DNA of 36,110 nucleotides from Oscillospiraceae bacterium (GTDB lineage Bacteria > Bacillota > Clostridia > Oscillospirales > Ruminococcaceae): NCBI GenBank assembly GCA_017473015.1, contig JAFUNP010000011.1, positions 1-36,110 of the forward strand. The letters run 5' to 3'. The notes beneath the pieces are model-generated. The model was given only the letters and a program-made list of their open reading frames with translations. It searched no databases and was not told the origin of the DNA. Shown one piece after another: positions 24,800 to 32,820 of the stretch. How positions within the stretch are numbered: the stretch's first letter is position 1; each line of letters opens with the position of its first letter. Made by a program: the position numbers and the translations under genes.

Positions 24800-25870
24800 A
24801 TGAAATGTGTAAAATTTATTACATTTTGCAATAAAAATGGGGAATTCCCTGTAGAAAAAGAGTACACGCTGTACCTGAGACCGGAAAGTGCAAAAATTAT
24901 GATAAATGATGTATCGCGTGTGCTGAAAGGTGATGAGGCAAAGGCTTTTGTGCAGCAGATAAAAAGCCTGCATCTGGAAAATGTAACCTCATCTTCACAG
25001 CAAGCGGATATATTGATTCTTATGAAATGGGAGATGTTTTGCACCGATGGTGAAAATCCTTACACAGCTCAGGGCGTAAATACTATTCCACACAGCCTGG
25101 TACAGCTTGTAAAAACAGCAGACCTTTTTATAGAGGACTATCTGCCGCAGTCTGACCTGCTGCATACAGCTATCCGCTTTGCTACCGATGCCCATGCGGG
25201 CCAGCTGCGCAAAGGCAGCGATGTACCTTATATAGTACACCCTATGGAGGTTCTGCAGTTGTTGACAGATATGAACTCTGATGAAAACCTTCAGATAGCA
25301 GGCGTGCTGCATGATGTGGTGGAGGACACTCCGGTCACCATTGAACAGGTGGAAGAAATTTTTGGCCGGGAAGTGGCACGACTGGTGGCATCCCACACCG
25401 AAGAAAAAGGAAAAAGCTGGCGTGAACAGAAACGGGCAACCATAGAGATAGTAAAAAACGCTGACAAACCAGTGCAGATGCTGATAATGGCAGATAAAAT
25501 TTCAAATCTGAAAAGCATGCTGTATGATTATCTGGAAAAAGGTGAGGCACTGTGGCGGCGCTTTGGTTCCACAAAGGAAATGCAGGCATGGCACAACAGC
25601 CGTCTGATAGATGCACTTTATCCGCTTTCACAGGATGCCGATACCGCCTCGCATTATTATGATATGAAGAATTTGTTTATGGATTTGTATGCCGATTTTT
25701 ATATTGAATGGAACACAGTTGAATTGTATCAGCATATAGCTGGTGTCGGCACCTGGAAATACAACCGTGACACTGCACGGTGGACCGAGGCTGACAGCAT
25801 TCCGGCAGATGCAGAAAAAATAACACCGCAAAAGGCCACAAAACTTATAGACCTGTGGAATGAATTATAA
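24800..25870 (+). CDS. HD-domain (p)ppGpp hydrolase-like protein with novel N-terminal domain
   Basis: A 356-aa protein with a hydrolase domain of the SpoT/Mesh1 type at about residues 118-270. Signature residues are kept: AHAGQLRKGSDVPYIVHP (Arg/Lys pocket and metal His), GVLHDVVEDTPVT (HD metal pair and catalytic ED) and MADKISNLK (third metal Asp). There is no synthetase, TGS or ACT domain, so it is not a full RelA/SpoT protein; alarmone cleavage is plausible, though other nucleotides are possible. The N-terminal ~115 residues and the last ~50 match nothing I know. Start at ATG 24800 after GGGAGGGGAGAG; the frame extends back to 24737 over the preceding terminator. A TATAAT at 24772-24777 is a likely -10. 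Confidence 0.8.
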   Translation: MKCVKFITFCNKNGEFPVEKEYTLYLRPESAKIMINDVSRVLKGDEAKAFVQQIKSLHLENVTSSSQQADILILMKWEMFCTDGENPYTAQGVNTIPHSLVQLVKTADLFIEDYLPQSDLLHTAIRFATDAHAGQLRKGSDVPYIVHPMEVLQLLTDMNSDENLQIAGVLHDVVEDTPVTIEQVEEIFGREVARLVASHTEEKGKSWREQKRATIEIVKNADKPVQMLIMADKISNLKSMLYDYLEKGEALWRRFGSTKEMQAWHNSRLIDALYPLSQDADTASHYYDMKNLFMDLYADFYIEWNTVELYQHIAGVGTWKYNRDTARWTEADSIPADAEKITPQKATKLIDLWNEL

Positions 25871-25886
25871 TAAAGTGTACAAACAA

Positions 25887-25920
25887 AACCTCCGGACTCA
25901 TTAAGAGTCCGGAGGTTATA
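25887..25920. terminator. Terminator between the HD protein and M28 peptidase genes
   Basis: Perfect 13-bp stem (25887-25899 with 25905-25917). The minus side reads into TTTTGTTTG, so it fits the peptidase gene best. The plus side is only AT-rich. Confidence 0.75.
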
Positions 25921-25946
25921 TATATTATTACATATTAATATACATC

Positions 25947-27227
25947 TTATTTCTTTTCAGCTTCAGCTTCTGCTTCTTCTTTCTTCATCAGATATTTATC
26001 CACTTTTTCAACCATTTCTGTTGGGATAACTCTTTCAAATGGGAATACAACACTTTCTACCAGTTCTACACCGTAGTCCAGAACGAACTGTGTTGTTTTT
26101 GCAAGAGCTTCTGCTGACAGATGTTCTTTGATGTCATATCTGCAGTGAATCATAGTGCCGCCTACATGATGACCGAAACGAACAAAGTTTACAGCAGGAA
26201 CACCTTTGTCAGCAAATGGAATGGAGTCAGAAGAATAAATTTCCTGTGTAACGCCAACATTGTAGCCTTTGCGCTTCATAAATGCATCACAGTGTGCTGT
26301 AGCTTCTTTTGTAGCAATAACTCTTGCCACATCGTAACCGATAACTACGCCTGCCATATCTGTGTTAATCATGCACAGGTGGTTTTTCAGTTCTTCTTCA
26401 TGGTCTCTTACCCATGCTTTTGAACCCCACAGACCCATTTCTTCGCTGCCGTACCACATAATCTGTACAGTTCTCTTTGGTGGGTTTTCTGCAAAGTATC
26501 TTGCGATTTCCATGTTGATTACGCTGCCTGCTGCGTTGTCGTGTGCACCTGTGGAAAATTCAACAGAGTCATAGTGACCGCCGAAGGAAACTACTTCTTC
26601 AGGTTTTTCTGTACCTTTGATTGTAACAGTGATGTTGTGGCTTGTGCGTGTAACAGGTGTGTTTACAGCTGTCAGTTTAACCTTTGTTGCGCCGTTTTTA
26701 ACAATGTCAAATGCATCGGTTACTCTGATGTTTGCGCCAGGCATATTGCCGAATTTGCGCAGTGTGCCGCGCAGTGTTCTTGTGAACAGGTCAGAGTTTT
26801 CTTCTGTTTCGATGATTGTGCCGCTCATTGTGATAAAGCCCACTGCACCGGATTTCAGCAGTTTTCTGTAGTTATCCAGAGTTAAGCTGTTTACCAGCAC
26901 GATTTTACCTTTTGCATATTCCATGTCAGCAGCTGTCAGGTTTTCTGCATAGTAGAATGGTGCAACCAGACTTTCTTCAGGTGTGCTTTCAGACAGTTTG
27001 TATGCTGTTACTGTATATTTTTTGTTGAATGGTTCCAGAACTTCCAGTTCGCCTTTAACCAGGTCAGCATCTTCGATTTCAAATGGTTCCAGCACCGGTT
27101 CCAGGCCGATAGCTTTGATTTCGTCCATCAGAATTTCAGCTGCTTTCATTTCTTCAGCTGTGCCGCCCATACGAACAAAGCTCATTTTTTCCAGCAGTTC
27201 AAATTCTCTTTTACCGCAAATTTTCAT
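25947..27227 (-). CDS. M28-family zinc metallopeptidase (PA-domain aminopeptidase)
   Basis: A 426-aa di-zinc exopeptidase. Metal ligands appear in order: GGHYDSV (His), GAHDNAAG (bridging Asp), YGSEEMG (catalytic Glu and ligand Glu), NTDMAG (Asp) and MIHCRYD (His). An N-terminal lid region and an inserted PA-like domain (about 85-175, KGKIVLVNSL...GAVGFITMSG) come before the catalytic part. There is no signal peptide, so it acts inside the cell, probably on imported peptides. That fits the divergent neighbour, a peptide importer. The C-terminus is Lys/Glu/Ala-rich (KKEEAEAEAEKK). Ribosome site AAGGA. Confidence 0.9.
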   Translation of the reverse strand: MKICGKREFELLEKMSFVRMGGTAEEMKAAEILMDEIKAIGLEPVLEPFEIEDADLVKGELEVLEPFNKKYTVTAYKLSESTPEESLVAPFYYAENLTAADMEYAKGKIVLVNSLTLDNYRKLLKSGAVGFITMSGTIIETEENSDLFTRTLRGTLRKFGNMPGANIRVTDAFDIVKNGATKVKLTAVNTPVTRTSHNITVTIKGTEKPEEVVSFGGHYDSVEFSTGAHDNAAGSVINMEIARYFAENPPKRTVQIMWYGSEEMGLWGSKAWVRDHEEELKNHLCMINTDMAGVVIGYDVARVIATKEATAHCDAFMKRKGYNVGVTQEIYSSDSIPFADKGVPAVNFVRFGHHVGGTMIHCRYDIKEHLSAEALAKTTQFVLDYGVELVESVVFPFERVIPTEMVEKVDKYLMKKEEAEAEAEKK

Positions 27228-27435
27228 ATTATGTATCCTTTCTTATATATGTAATATATTTAGGTTCAGCTTATTTTACCATATTTTTATATAGTTGTCT
27301 GCACAATCATTTTGTGTCTTTTATGGCAATATGTACATAATTGAAGGTTACAACTGCCAATTATTTCTATTTGGTTGCATTAAATTAAGTGAAATCCTGG
27401 TAAATACTTTCAAAATAAAAGTAAAATGTTGATAT

Positions 27436-27523
27436 ATATTTGTACAATTTATTAAAATTTTGTATTTTTTATAATAAAAAAACTGTCGATATTTGTGCCA
27501 GATACCGAAAATTGTACAAATAT
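27436..27523. promoter_or_regulatory. Paired inverted 13-mers with TTGTACAA cores upstream of the peptide importer
   Basis: The 480-nt gap between the peptidase and importer genes is very AT-rich and has no gene. ATATTTGTACAAT (27436-27448) and its exact inverse ATTGTACAAATAT (27511-27523) frame it, 62 nt apart. Each holds the palindrome TTGTACAA, and the second ends 12 nt before the -35 box. A related TATGTACATA is at 27330-27339. They look like operator sites; no regulator is identified. Confidence 0.5.
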
Positions 27524-27535
27524 TGAAAAATATTA

Positions 27536-27564
27536 TTGTCAAACTGTAACAATTAATGTATAAT
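27536..27564 (+). promoter_or_regulatory. Promoter of the peptide importer operon
   Basis: -35 TTGTCA (27536-27541), 17-bp spacer, -10 TATAAT (27559-27564). The leader of about 135 nt carries an imperfect stem GGTGTATTGTT/AACAACACACC (about 27597-27637). Confidence 0.75.
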
Positions 27565-27707
27565 AACATACTGATTATGGACGATGGTATTATGTGGTGT
27601 ATTGTTTAAAATTTTTGGCTGTTTTGAACAACACACCGCTGCAGTTTGTTAGAACTGTTATTTATATATACCAATACACCAATCAATAAATTATTAGGAG
27701 TGCAGTG

Positions 27708-29120
27708 ATGAGCATTAACAAGATTAAAGACACATTCCAAAGAATGTATCGCAATTCTACTTATCGTCTGTGGCTGTGGGTGCTGGGCTTCTTCACCGTT
27801 CTGGTAACCTTTATCAAATACAAAGGCCAGAAAGGTAAAGATAAATTTGCATCCATCAAAGCTGATATAAGAAAAGAATTGGAAGCAACTACCCTGCAGG
27901 ATGAACTGTATCAGACAGCTCTCGTACAGGTTAGAAAGAAAAACGAGTACTTCAACAAAACTGTTTCTGATGCCGAAGTTGAAAAACAGGCTAAGGAAAT
28001 CGCTGCCAAAAACTTTGAAACAATTCTGCAGGACAAAGCAAAGATTGCTGCCGAAATGCAGGGTGTACGCGAAGTAACAATGGCTTCCTGTTTTGCAGAC
28101 CTCATTGACAACAAGGCTTTCCTTCTGGTGTCTCTGGTTCTGTCTTTCCCAATGTACATCGTTATGGTTCTGTTCCAGAACCCAATCTCCAAATATGCAA
28201 CTGACCGTATTGTAATGATGGTTTTCGTTCTGTTCGGCGTTGTATGGCTGGTATTTACAATTCTCTACATTTCTCCAATGGACCCTGCCCTGAACATTCT
28301 GGGCCAGACAGCTACACAGGAACAGGTAGACCAGTTCAACCGTGTTTACGGTCTTGACCAGCCTTACCTGACACAGCTGTTTGCACAGTTCAAAAACCTG
28401 ATTACATTCAACATGGGTAACTCTTACCAGGGTAATGAACCTATCATGACAGCCCTGATGAACAAATTCCCAATCACTCTCCAGGTTACATTCTGGTCCA
28501 TGCTGGTATCTCTGGGCATTGCTATCCCAGCAGGTATCATTTCTGCTATCAAGCAGTACACTTCATTTGACTACATCGCAATGTTCTTTGCGCTGCTGGG
28601 TCTGTCCATCCCTAACTTCTGGCTCGGTCTGATGCTGATTCTTTACTTCTCCATCAACCTGGGTATTCTGCCTGCTACATATCAGGTTGGCAACGGTATG
28701 ACTCTGATTATGCCTGCCATCGTTCTGGGTACAGGTATGTCTGCTTCCGTAGCACGTATGACACGTTCCTCCATGCTGGAAGTTAAAAACTCTGACTACA
28801 TCCTCACAGCCCGTGCAAAAGGCCTGCCTGAAAACAAGGTTGTTATGAAACACATCCTGGGCAACGCTATGATTCCGATTATCACTACAATCGGTGCACA
28901 GTTCGGCGGTATGCTGGGTGGTTCATCAGTTACAGAAAAAGTATTCAACATCAACGGTATCGGTTCCTTCATCGTTGAAAGACAGTATATCCCTGATATT
29001 CCTGTTGTTCTGGCAGGTGTTGTTTACATCTCATTCGTTGTATCTATCATGAACCTGGTTGTTGATATCATGTACGCAGTTATCGACCCACGTATCAAAT
29101 CAAGAATGAAAAACTATTAA
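27708..29120 (+). CDS. Peptide ABC transporter permease (DppB/OppB type) with N-terminal extension
   Basis: First permease of a dipeptide/oligopeptide importer. The usual DppB core begins near residue 161 (IVMMVFVLFGVVWLVFTILYIS, then GQTATQEQVDQFNRVYGLDQPY) and ends at IDPRIKSRMKNY, with the ATPase-contacting EAA loop ARAKGLPENKVVMKHILGNAM. At 470 aa it is about 150 residues longer than normal. The extra N-terminus holds one membrane helix (about 21-38), a ~90-residue Lys/Glu/Ala-rich helical stretch and another hydrophobic segment (about 134-152). I use ATG 27708, well spaced from AGGAG; a GTG lies one codon earlier. First gene of the operon, 17 nt before the second permease. Confidence 0.88.
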   Translation: MSINKIKDTFQRMYRNSTYRLWLWVLGFFTVLVTFIKYKGQKGKDKFASIKADIRKELEATTLQDELYQTALVQVRKKNEYFNKTVSDAEVEKQAKEIAAKNFETILQDKAKIAAEMQGVREVTMASCFADLIDNKAFLLVSLVLSFPMYIVMVLFQNPISKYATDRIVMMVFVLFGVVWLVFTILYISPMDPALNILGQTATQEQVDQFNRVYGLDQPYLTQLFAQFKNLITFNMGNSYQGNEPIMTALMNKFPITLQVTFWSMLVSLGIAIPAGIISAIKQYTSFDYIAMFFALLGLSIPNFWLGLMLILYFSINLGILPATYQVGNGMTLIMPAIVLGTGMSASVARMTRSSMLEVKNSDYILTARAKGLPENKVVMKHILGNAMIPIITTIGAQFGGMLGGSSVTEKVFNINGIGSFIVERQYIPDIPVVLAGVVYISFVVSIMNLVVDIMYAVIDPRIKSRMKNY

Positions 29121-29137
29121 GAAAGGAGAGTACTTAA

Positions 29138-30667
29138 ATGGCTACTAAAGAAATCACAAAAGAAATGTCTCAGAAAGAAGCCCTTTATATTAAAAAAGTT
29201 AATAAAAGAAAATTAAGTGGCTCTCTTGAATTCACAACAGCAAGACTGGGCTGGCAGGTTACACTGGCACTGAGTGCTTTCTTCCTGTTCCAGGCTGTAA
29301 GAAAAGGCGGCGTATGGTTTGCAGTTGCAGGTGTTTATCTGGCAGGCTTTGCGCTGGACTACATCGCTACACAGAGAATCATCAAAGAAGTTACAGGTGA
29401 CACAGGTGTTATCTCCGATACAACAAGAAAACTTGGTTGGCTGATGCTGCCATTCGTTCTTGCAGGCGACTTCTTTATGTTTATCGCTGGCTGCATGCTT
29501 ATCAGAAAAGAAAAGAACATGGAATACCAGCTGTCAGTTTACTCCCTGCTGGTTACAATCTTTATTCTGGTTGTAAGTGCACTGAACCTGTTCAAAGAAA
29601 GTCAGGCTGACACATTCTGGCTGGGCATGGGTCTGTACGCTCTGTATGCAGTTCTCAACCTGGTTATCATGAATGCTGTAAACAAATATACATACGGCAA
29701 AAAACCAGATAAAAAATTCCTGCCATACGCTTACATCTGTATCGCAGGTCTTGCACTGGGTAATGTATTCTCCTTCCTGCTGGGTATTATCTCTCTGGGT
29801 AAATACTACAACAAGAACGAAGAAGTTAGTGTTGAATGGATTGACGTTATCCGCCGTCTGTTCAGAAACTACATGTCCTGTGTAGGTATGTTTATCGTAA
29901 TCTTCCTGCTGTCAGTTTCCATTGCATCTATGCTGACATTTGACTACGATATTGCTATTTCCAACAACTTTGCTGCACGTCTGGCTGCACCAAGCCTTAT
30001 GTACCCATTCGGCTGTGACGAATTCGGCCGCTGCGTATTTACAAGAATTATCTTCGGTGCACGTATCTCCCTGCTGGTAGGTATGATTTCCACACTGGCA
30101 CCATGTGTATTCGGTGGTATGCTGGGTGCTGTTGCTGCTTACTACGGCGGTAAAGTGGACAACATCATCATGCGTGTTCTTGACGTTCTGAATGCTGTTC
30201 CATCCATTCTGCTGGCTATCGCAGTTATCGCTGCTTTCGGTACATCTACAACAAACCTTATCCTTGCTCTGTCCATCGGTGGTATCCCTGGCTATGCAAG
30301 AACAATGCGTGCTCAGGTTATGGGCGTTGCAAACCAGGAATTCGTAGAAGCTGCCAAAGCCTGCGGTGCAAAAGACGGCACAATCATCTTCAGACACATT
30401 ATTCCAAACTCACTGGCTCCAATCATTGTTAGAATCACAATGGGTATGGGTTCCGCTGTTCTTTCCACATCATCCCTGTCTTACCTGGGTATCGGTGTTG
30501 AAGCACATGTTCCAGAATGGGGTAACGTTCTGAAAGCTGGTTCCAAATTCCTTGAAACCAACCCTTACATCGCTATCTTCCCGGGTCTTGCTATCATCAT
30601 CATCGTTCTGTCCTTCAACTATTTCGGCGACGGTCTGCGCGATGCTCTTGACCCTAAACTTAAATAA
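29138..30667 (+). CDS. Peptide ABC transporter permease (DppC/OppC type) with multi-helix N-terminal extension
   Basis: Second permease of the importer, 509 aa against about 300 for the family. The DppC core starts near residue 232 (WIDVIRRLFRNYMSCVGMFIVI), with YPFGCDEFGRCVFTRIIFGARISL and the EAA loop VEAAKACGAKDGTIIFRHIIPNSLAPI. It ends FGDGLRDALDPKLK. The added ~230 residues contain about six predicted membrane helices (near 38-56, 60-76, 99-120, 130-150, 160-178 and 195-215), an entire extra membrane domain that I do not recognise. Ribosome site GAAAGGAGAG; the ATPase gene starts 15 nt after the stop. Confidence 0.87.
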   Translation: MATKEITKEMSQKEALYIKKVNKRKLSGSLEFTTARLGWQVTLALSAFFLFQAVRKGGVWFAVAGVYLAGFALDYIATQRIIKEVTGDTGVISDTTRKLGWLMLPFVLAGDFFMFIAGCMLIRKEKNMEYQLSVYSLLVTIFILVVSALNLFKESQADTFWLGMGLYALYAVLNLVIMNAVNKYTYGKKPDKKFLPYAYICIAGLALGNVFSFLLGIISLGKYYNKNEEVSVEWIDVIRRLFRNYMSCVGMFIVIFLLSVSIASMLTFDYDIAISNNFAARLAAPSLMYPFGCDEFGRCVFTRIIFGARISLLVGMISTLAPCVFGGMLGAVAAYYGGKVDNIIMRVLDVLNAVPSILLAIAVIAAFGTSTTNLILALSIGGIPGYARTMRAQVMGVANQEFVEAAKACGAKDGTIIFRHIIPNSLAPIIVRITMGMGSAVLSTSSLSYLGIGVEAHVPEWGNVLKAGSKFLETNPYIAIFPGLAIIIIVLSFNYFGDGLRDALDPKLK

Positions 30668-30682
30668 TAACAGGAGGCAAAA

Positions 30683-31660
30683 ATGGATAAAAATGTTGTT
30701 TTAGACGTTAAAAACCTTCATGTTCACTACGTTACAGACGATGCCACAGCTAAAGCTGTAAACGGTATTGATTTTGAAGTTAAAGAAGGTGAAGCTCTGG
30801 GTCTTGTTGGCGAAACAGGTGCCGGCAAAACCACAACAGCTCTCTCCATCATGCAGCTGATTCCTGACCCACCTGGAATTATTGTAGACGGCGAAATCTA
30901 CTTTGAAGGCAAAAACGTAATTTATAATACAGATAAAGAAAACCAGGCAATGCGCGGTAACGGTGTTGCTATGATTTTCCAGGACCCAATGACTGCTCTG
31001 AACCCTGTTATGACAGTTGGTGACCAGCTTTCCGAAGTTGTTCTCACTCATGAAAAGGTTTCAAAAGCAGAAGCCAAACAGCGTGTTATCGACCTGCTGG
31101 AACTGGTAGGCGTAAAAAGCGACCGTTATGACGACTACCCACACCAGTTCTCCGGCGGTCAGAAACAGCGTGTTGTTATCGCTATGTCCCTGCTGTGTAA
31201 CCCAAAACTGCTGATTGCTGACGAACCAACAACAGCTCTGGACGTTACAATTCAGGCACAGGTTCTTGATATCATCAACAACCTGCGTGAAAAATACAAC
31301 ATGGCTATGATTCTTATCACACATGACCTGGGTGTTGTTGCTGAAACATGTGACAATGTTGCTATCATGTACGCCGGCCAGATTATCGAAGCCGGTACTG
31401 TAAGAGAAGTTTACCTCAACCCTAAACATCCTTACACAAGAGGTCTGTTTGACTCTATTCCAAAACTGGATGATGACTCTACAGAGCTTATCCCAATCGA
31501 AGGCGCAATCTCCAACGCAGCTGACCTGCCTACAGGTTGCTACTTCCACCCTCGCTGCCGCTACTGCCAGGATATCTGTAAAGTAGAACAGCCAACAGTG
31601 AAGGGTACAGACCATAAATTTATGTGTCACTTTGACTTATTCAGCAAGGAGGAAAAATAA
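30683..31660 (+). CDS. Peptide ABC transporter ATP-binding protein (DppD/OppD type)
   Basis: One of two ATPases of the importer, 325 aa. Walker A GETGAGKTT (about 44-52), Q-loop MIFQDPMTALNP, canonical signature FSGGQKQRVVIAMSL, Walker B LLIADEPTTALD, and the H-loop LITHDLG. The C-terminal oligopeptide extension carries the cysteine cluster GCYFHPRCRYCQDIC, which in relatives binds an iron-sulfur cluster. Ribosome site CAGGAGG. Its stop codon overlaps the next start by one base, so the two ATPases are translated together, consistent with a heterodimer. Confidence 0.93.
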   Translation: MDKNVVLDVKNLHVHYVTDDATAKAVNGIDFEVKEGEALGLVGETGAGKTTTALSIMQLIPDPPGIIVDGEIYFEGKNVIYNTDKENQAMRGNGVAMIFQDPMTALNPVMTVGDQLSEVVLTHEKVSKAEAKQRVIDLLELVGVKSDRYDDYPHQFSGGQKQRVVIAMSLLCNPKLLIADEPTTALDVTIQAQVLDIINNLREKYNMAMILITHDLGVVAETCDNVAIMYAGQIIEAGTVREVYLNPKHPYTRGLFDSIPKLDDDSTELIPIEGAISNAADLPTGCYFHPRCRYCQDICKVEQPTVKGTDHKFMCHFDLFSKEEK

Positions 31661-32655
31661 TGGAAAACATGGAAAACCAGGTTCTTATTGAAACCAAACG
31701 TCTTAAAAAATATTTCCCTGTTCCAGCAGGTTTCCTTCATGCTGTTGACGATGTTAACCTTACAATCAACAAAGGTGAAACGCTTGGTATCGTAGGTGAA
31801 TCCGGCTGTGGTAAATCCACACTGGGCCGTGTTATCCTTCGTCTGCACGAAGCTACATCCGGCGATATTCTCTATGATGGCATGGACATCAACAACTTTA
31901 CAGCTGATGAAATGCGCCATATGCGTCAGAACATGCAGATTATCTTCCAGGACCCATACGCTTCTCTCAACCCTCGTATGACAATCGGTCAGATTATTGA
32001 AGAGCCTCTCAAACTTCATAAAGTTTATAAAACAGCCGAAGAAAGAAGACAGAGAGTTGAAGAACTGATGGACCTGGTAGGTCTGCCAATGCGTTCTTAC
32101 AACCAGTATCCACACGAATTTGACGGCGGCCGTCGTCAGCGTGTAGTTATTGCCCGCGCACTTTCCATCAACCCACAGTTCATCGTATGTGACGAACCTG
32201 TTTCCGCTCTGGACGTTTCTGTTCAGGCACAGATTCTGAACCTGCTGATGGACCTGCAGAAAAAAATGGGTCTGACATATATGTTCATCTCCCATGACCT
32301 TTCTGTTGTTAAACATATTTCTACAAATATCGGCGTTATGTATCTGGGGCAGATGATTGAAAAAGCATCCAAAAAGGATATTTTTGACGAACCACTGCAC
32401 CCATACACAATTGCTCTGCTTTCTGCTATTCCATCTACAAACGTTCTGGAAAAAAGCAAGAAAATCATTCTGAAAGGTGAAATCACTTCACCAATCAACC
32501 CTAAAGTTGGTTGCCGTTTCGCCGCACGTTGTCCATTTGCTACAGAAAAATGTACATCTGTGAACCCAGAATTTGTAGAAGCAAAACCAGGCCACTTTGT
32601 AGCCTGCCATCGTTGGGAAGAAGTTGCCAACGGCACACTTAAATTCCACGACTAA
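31660..32655 (+). CDS. Peptide ABC transporter ATP-binding protein (DppF/OppF type)
   Basis: Partner ATPase, 331 aa. Walker [14 protein letters not shown]-loop [13 protein letters not shown], Walker [16 protein letters not shown]-loop FISHDLSVV, and the C-terminal cysteine set [15 protein letters not shown]. The signature motif is unusual: [10 protein letters not shown] where the family normally has SGGQ(R/Q)QR, so both the Ser and the Gln are replaced. The partner keeps the normal motif, so the pair may have one standard and one altered ATP site. Start overlaps the OppD stop (TAATG). Confidence 0.92.
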   Translation: MENMENQVLIETKRLKKYFPVPAGFLHAVDDVNLTINKGETLGIVGESGCGKSTLGRVILRLHEATSGDILYDGMDINNFTADEMRHMRQNMQIIFQDPYASLNPRMTIGQIIEEPLKLHKVYKTAEERRQRVEELMDLVGLPMRSYNQYPHEFDGGRRQRVVIARALSINPQFIVCDEPVSALDVSVQAQILNLLMDLQKKMGLTYMFISHDLSVVKHISTNIGVMYLGQMIEKASKKDIFDEPLHPYTIALLSAIPSTNVLEKSKKIILKGEITSPINPKVGCRFAARCPFATEKCTSVNPEFVEAKPGHFVACHRWEEVANGTLKFHD

Positions 32656-32695
32656 TTCAATATTTACAAAACCTTTACAAATGTAGTTAAAGGTG

Positions 32696-32724
32696 TTTAC
32701 AAAATACGGTTTTTATAGTACTAT
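32696..32724 (+). promoter_or_regulatory. Internal promoter of the substrate-binding protein gene
   Basis: -35 TTTACA (32696-32701), 17-bp spacer, -10 TACTAT (32719-32724). The leader contains a GTGAAAAGCC/GGCTTCAC hairpin (about 32762-32785). A separate promoter would let the binding protein be made in excess over the membrane parts. Confidence 0.6.
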
Positions 32725-32820
32725 ATTAACCGAATAATAGCGTTTTACGCCTATTTCAAAGGTGAAAAGCCAATCCCGGCTTCACATAATAAACAAAAAA
32801 TCTATAAGGAGTAGATACCA

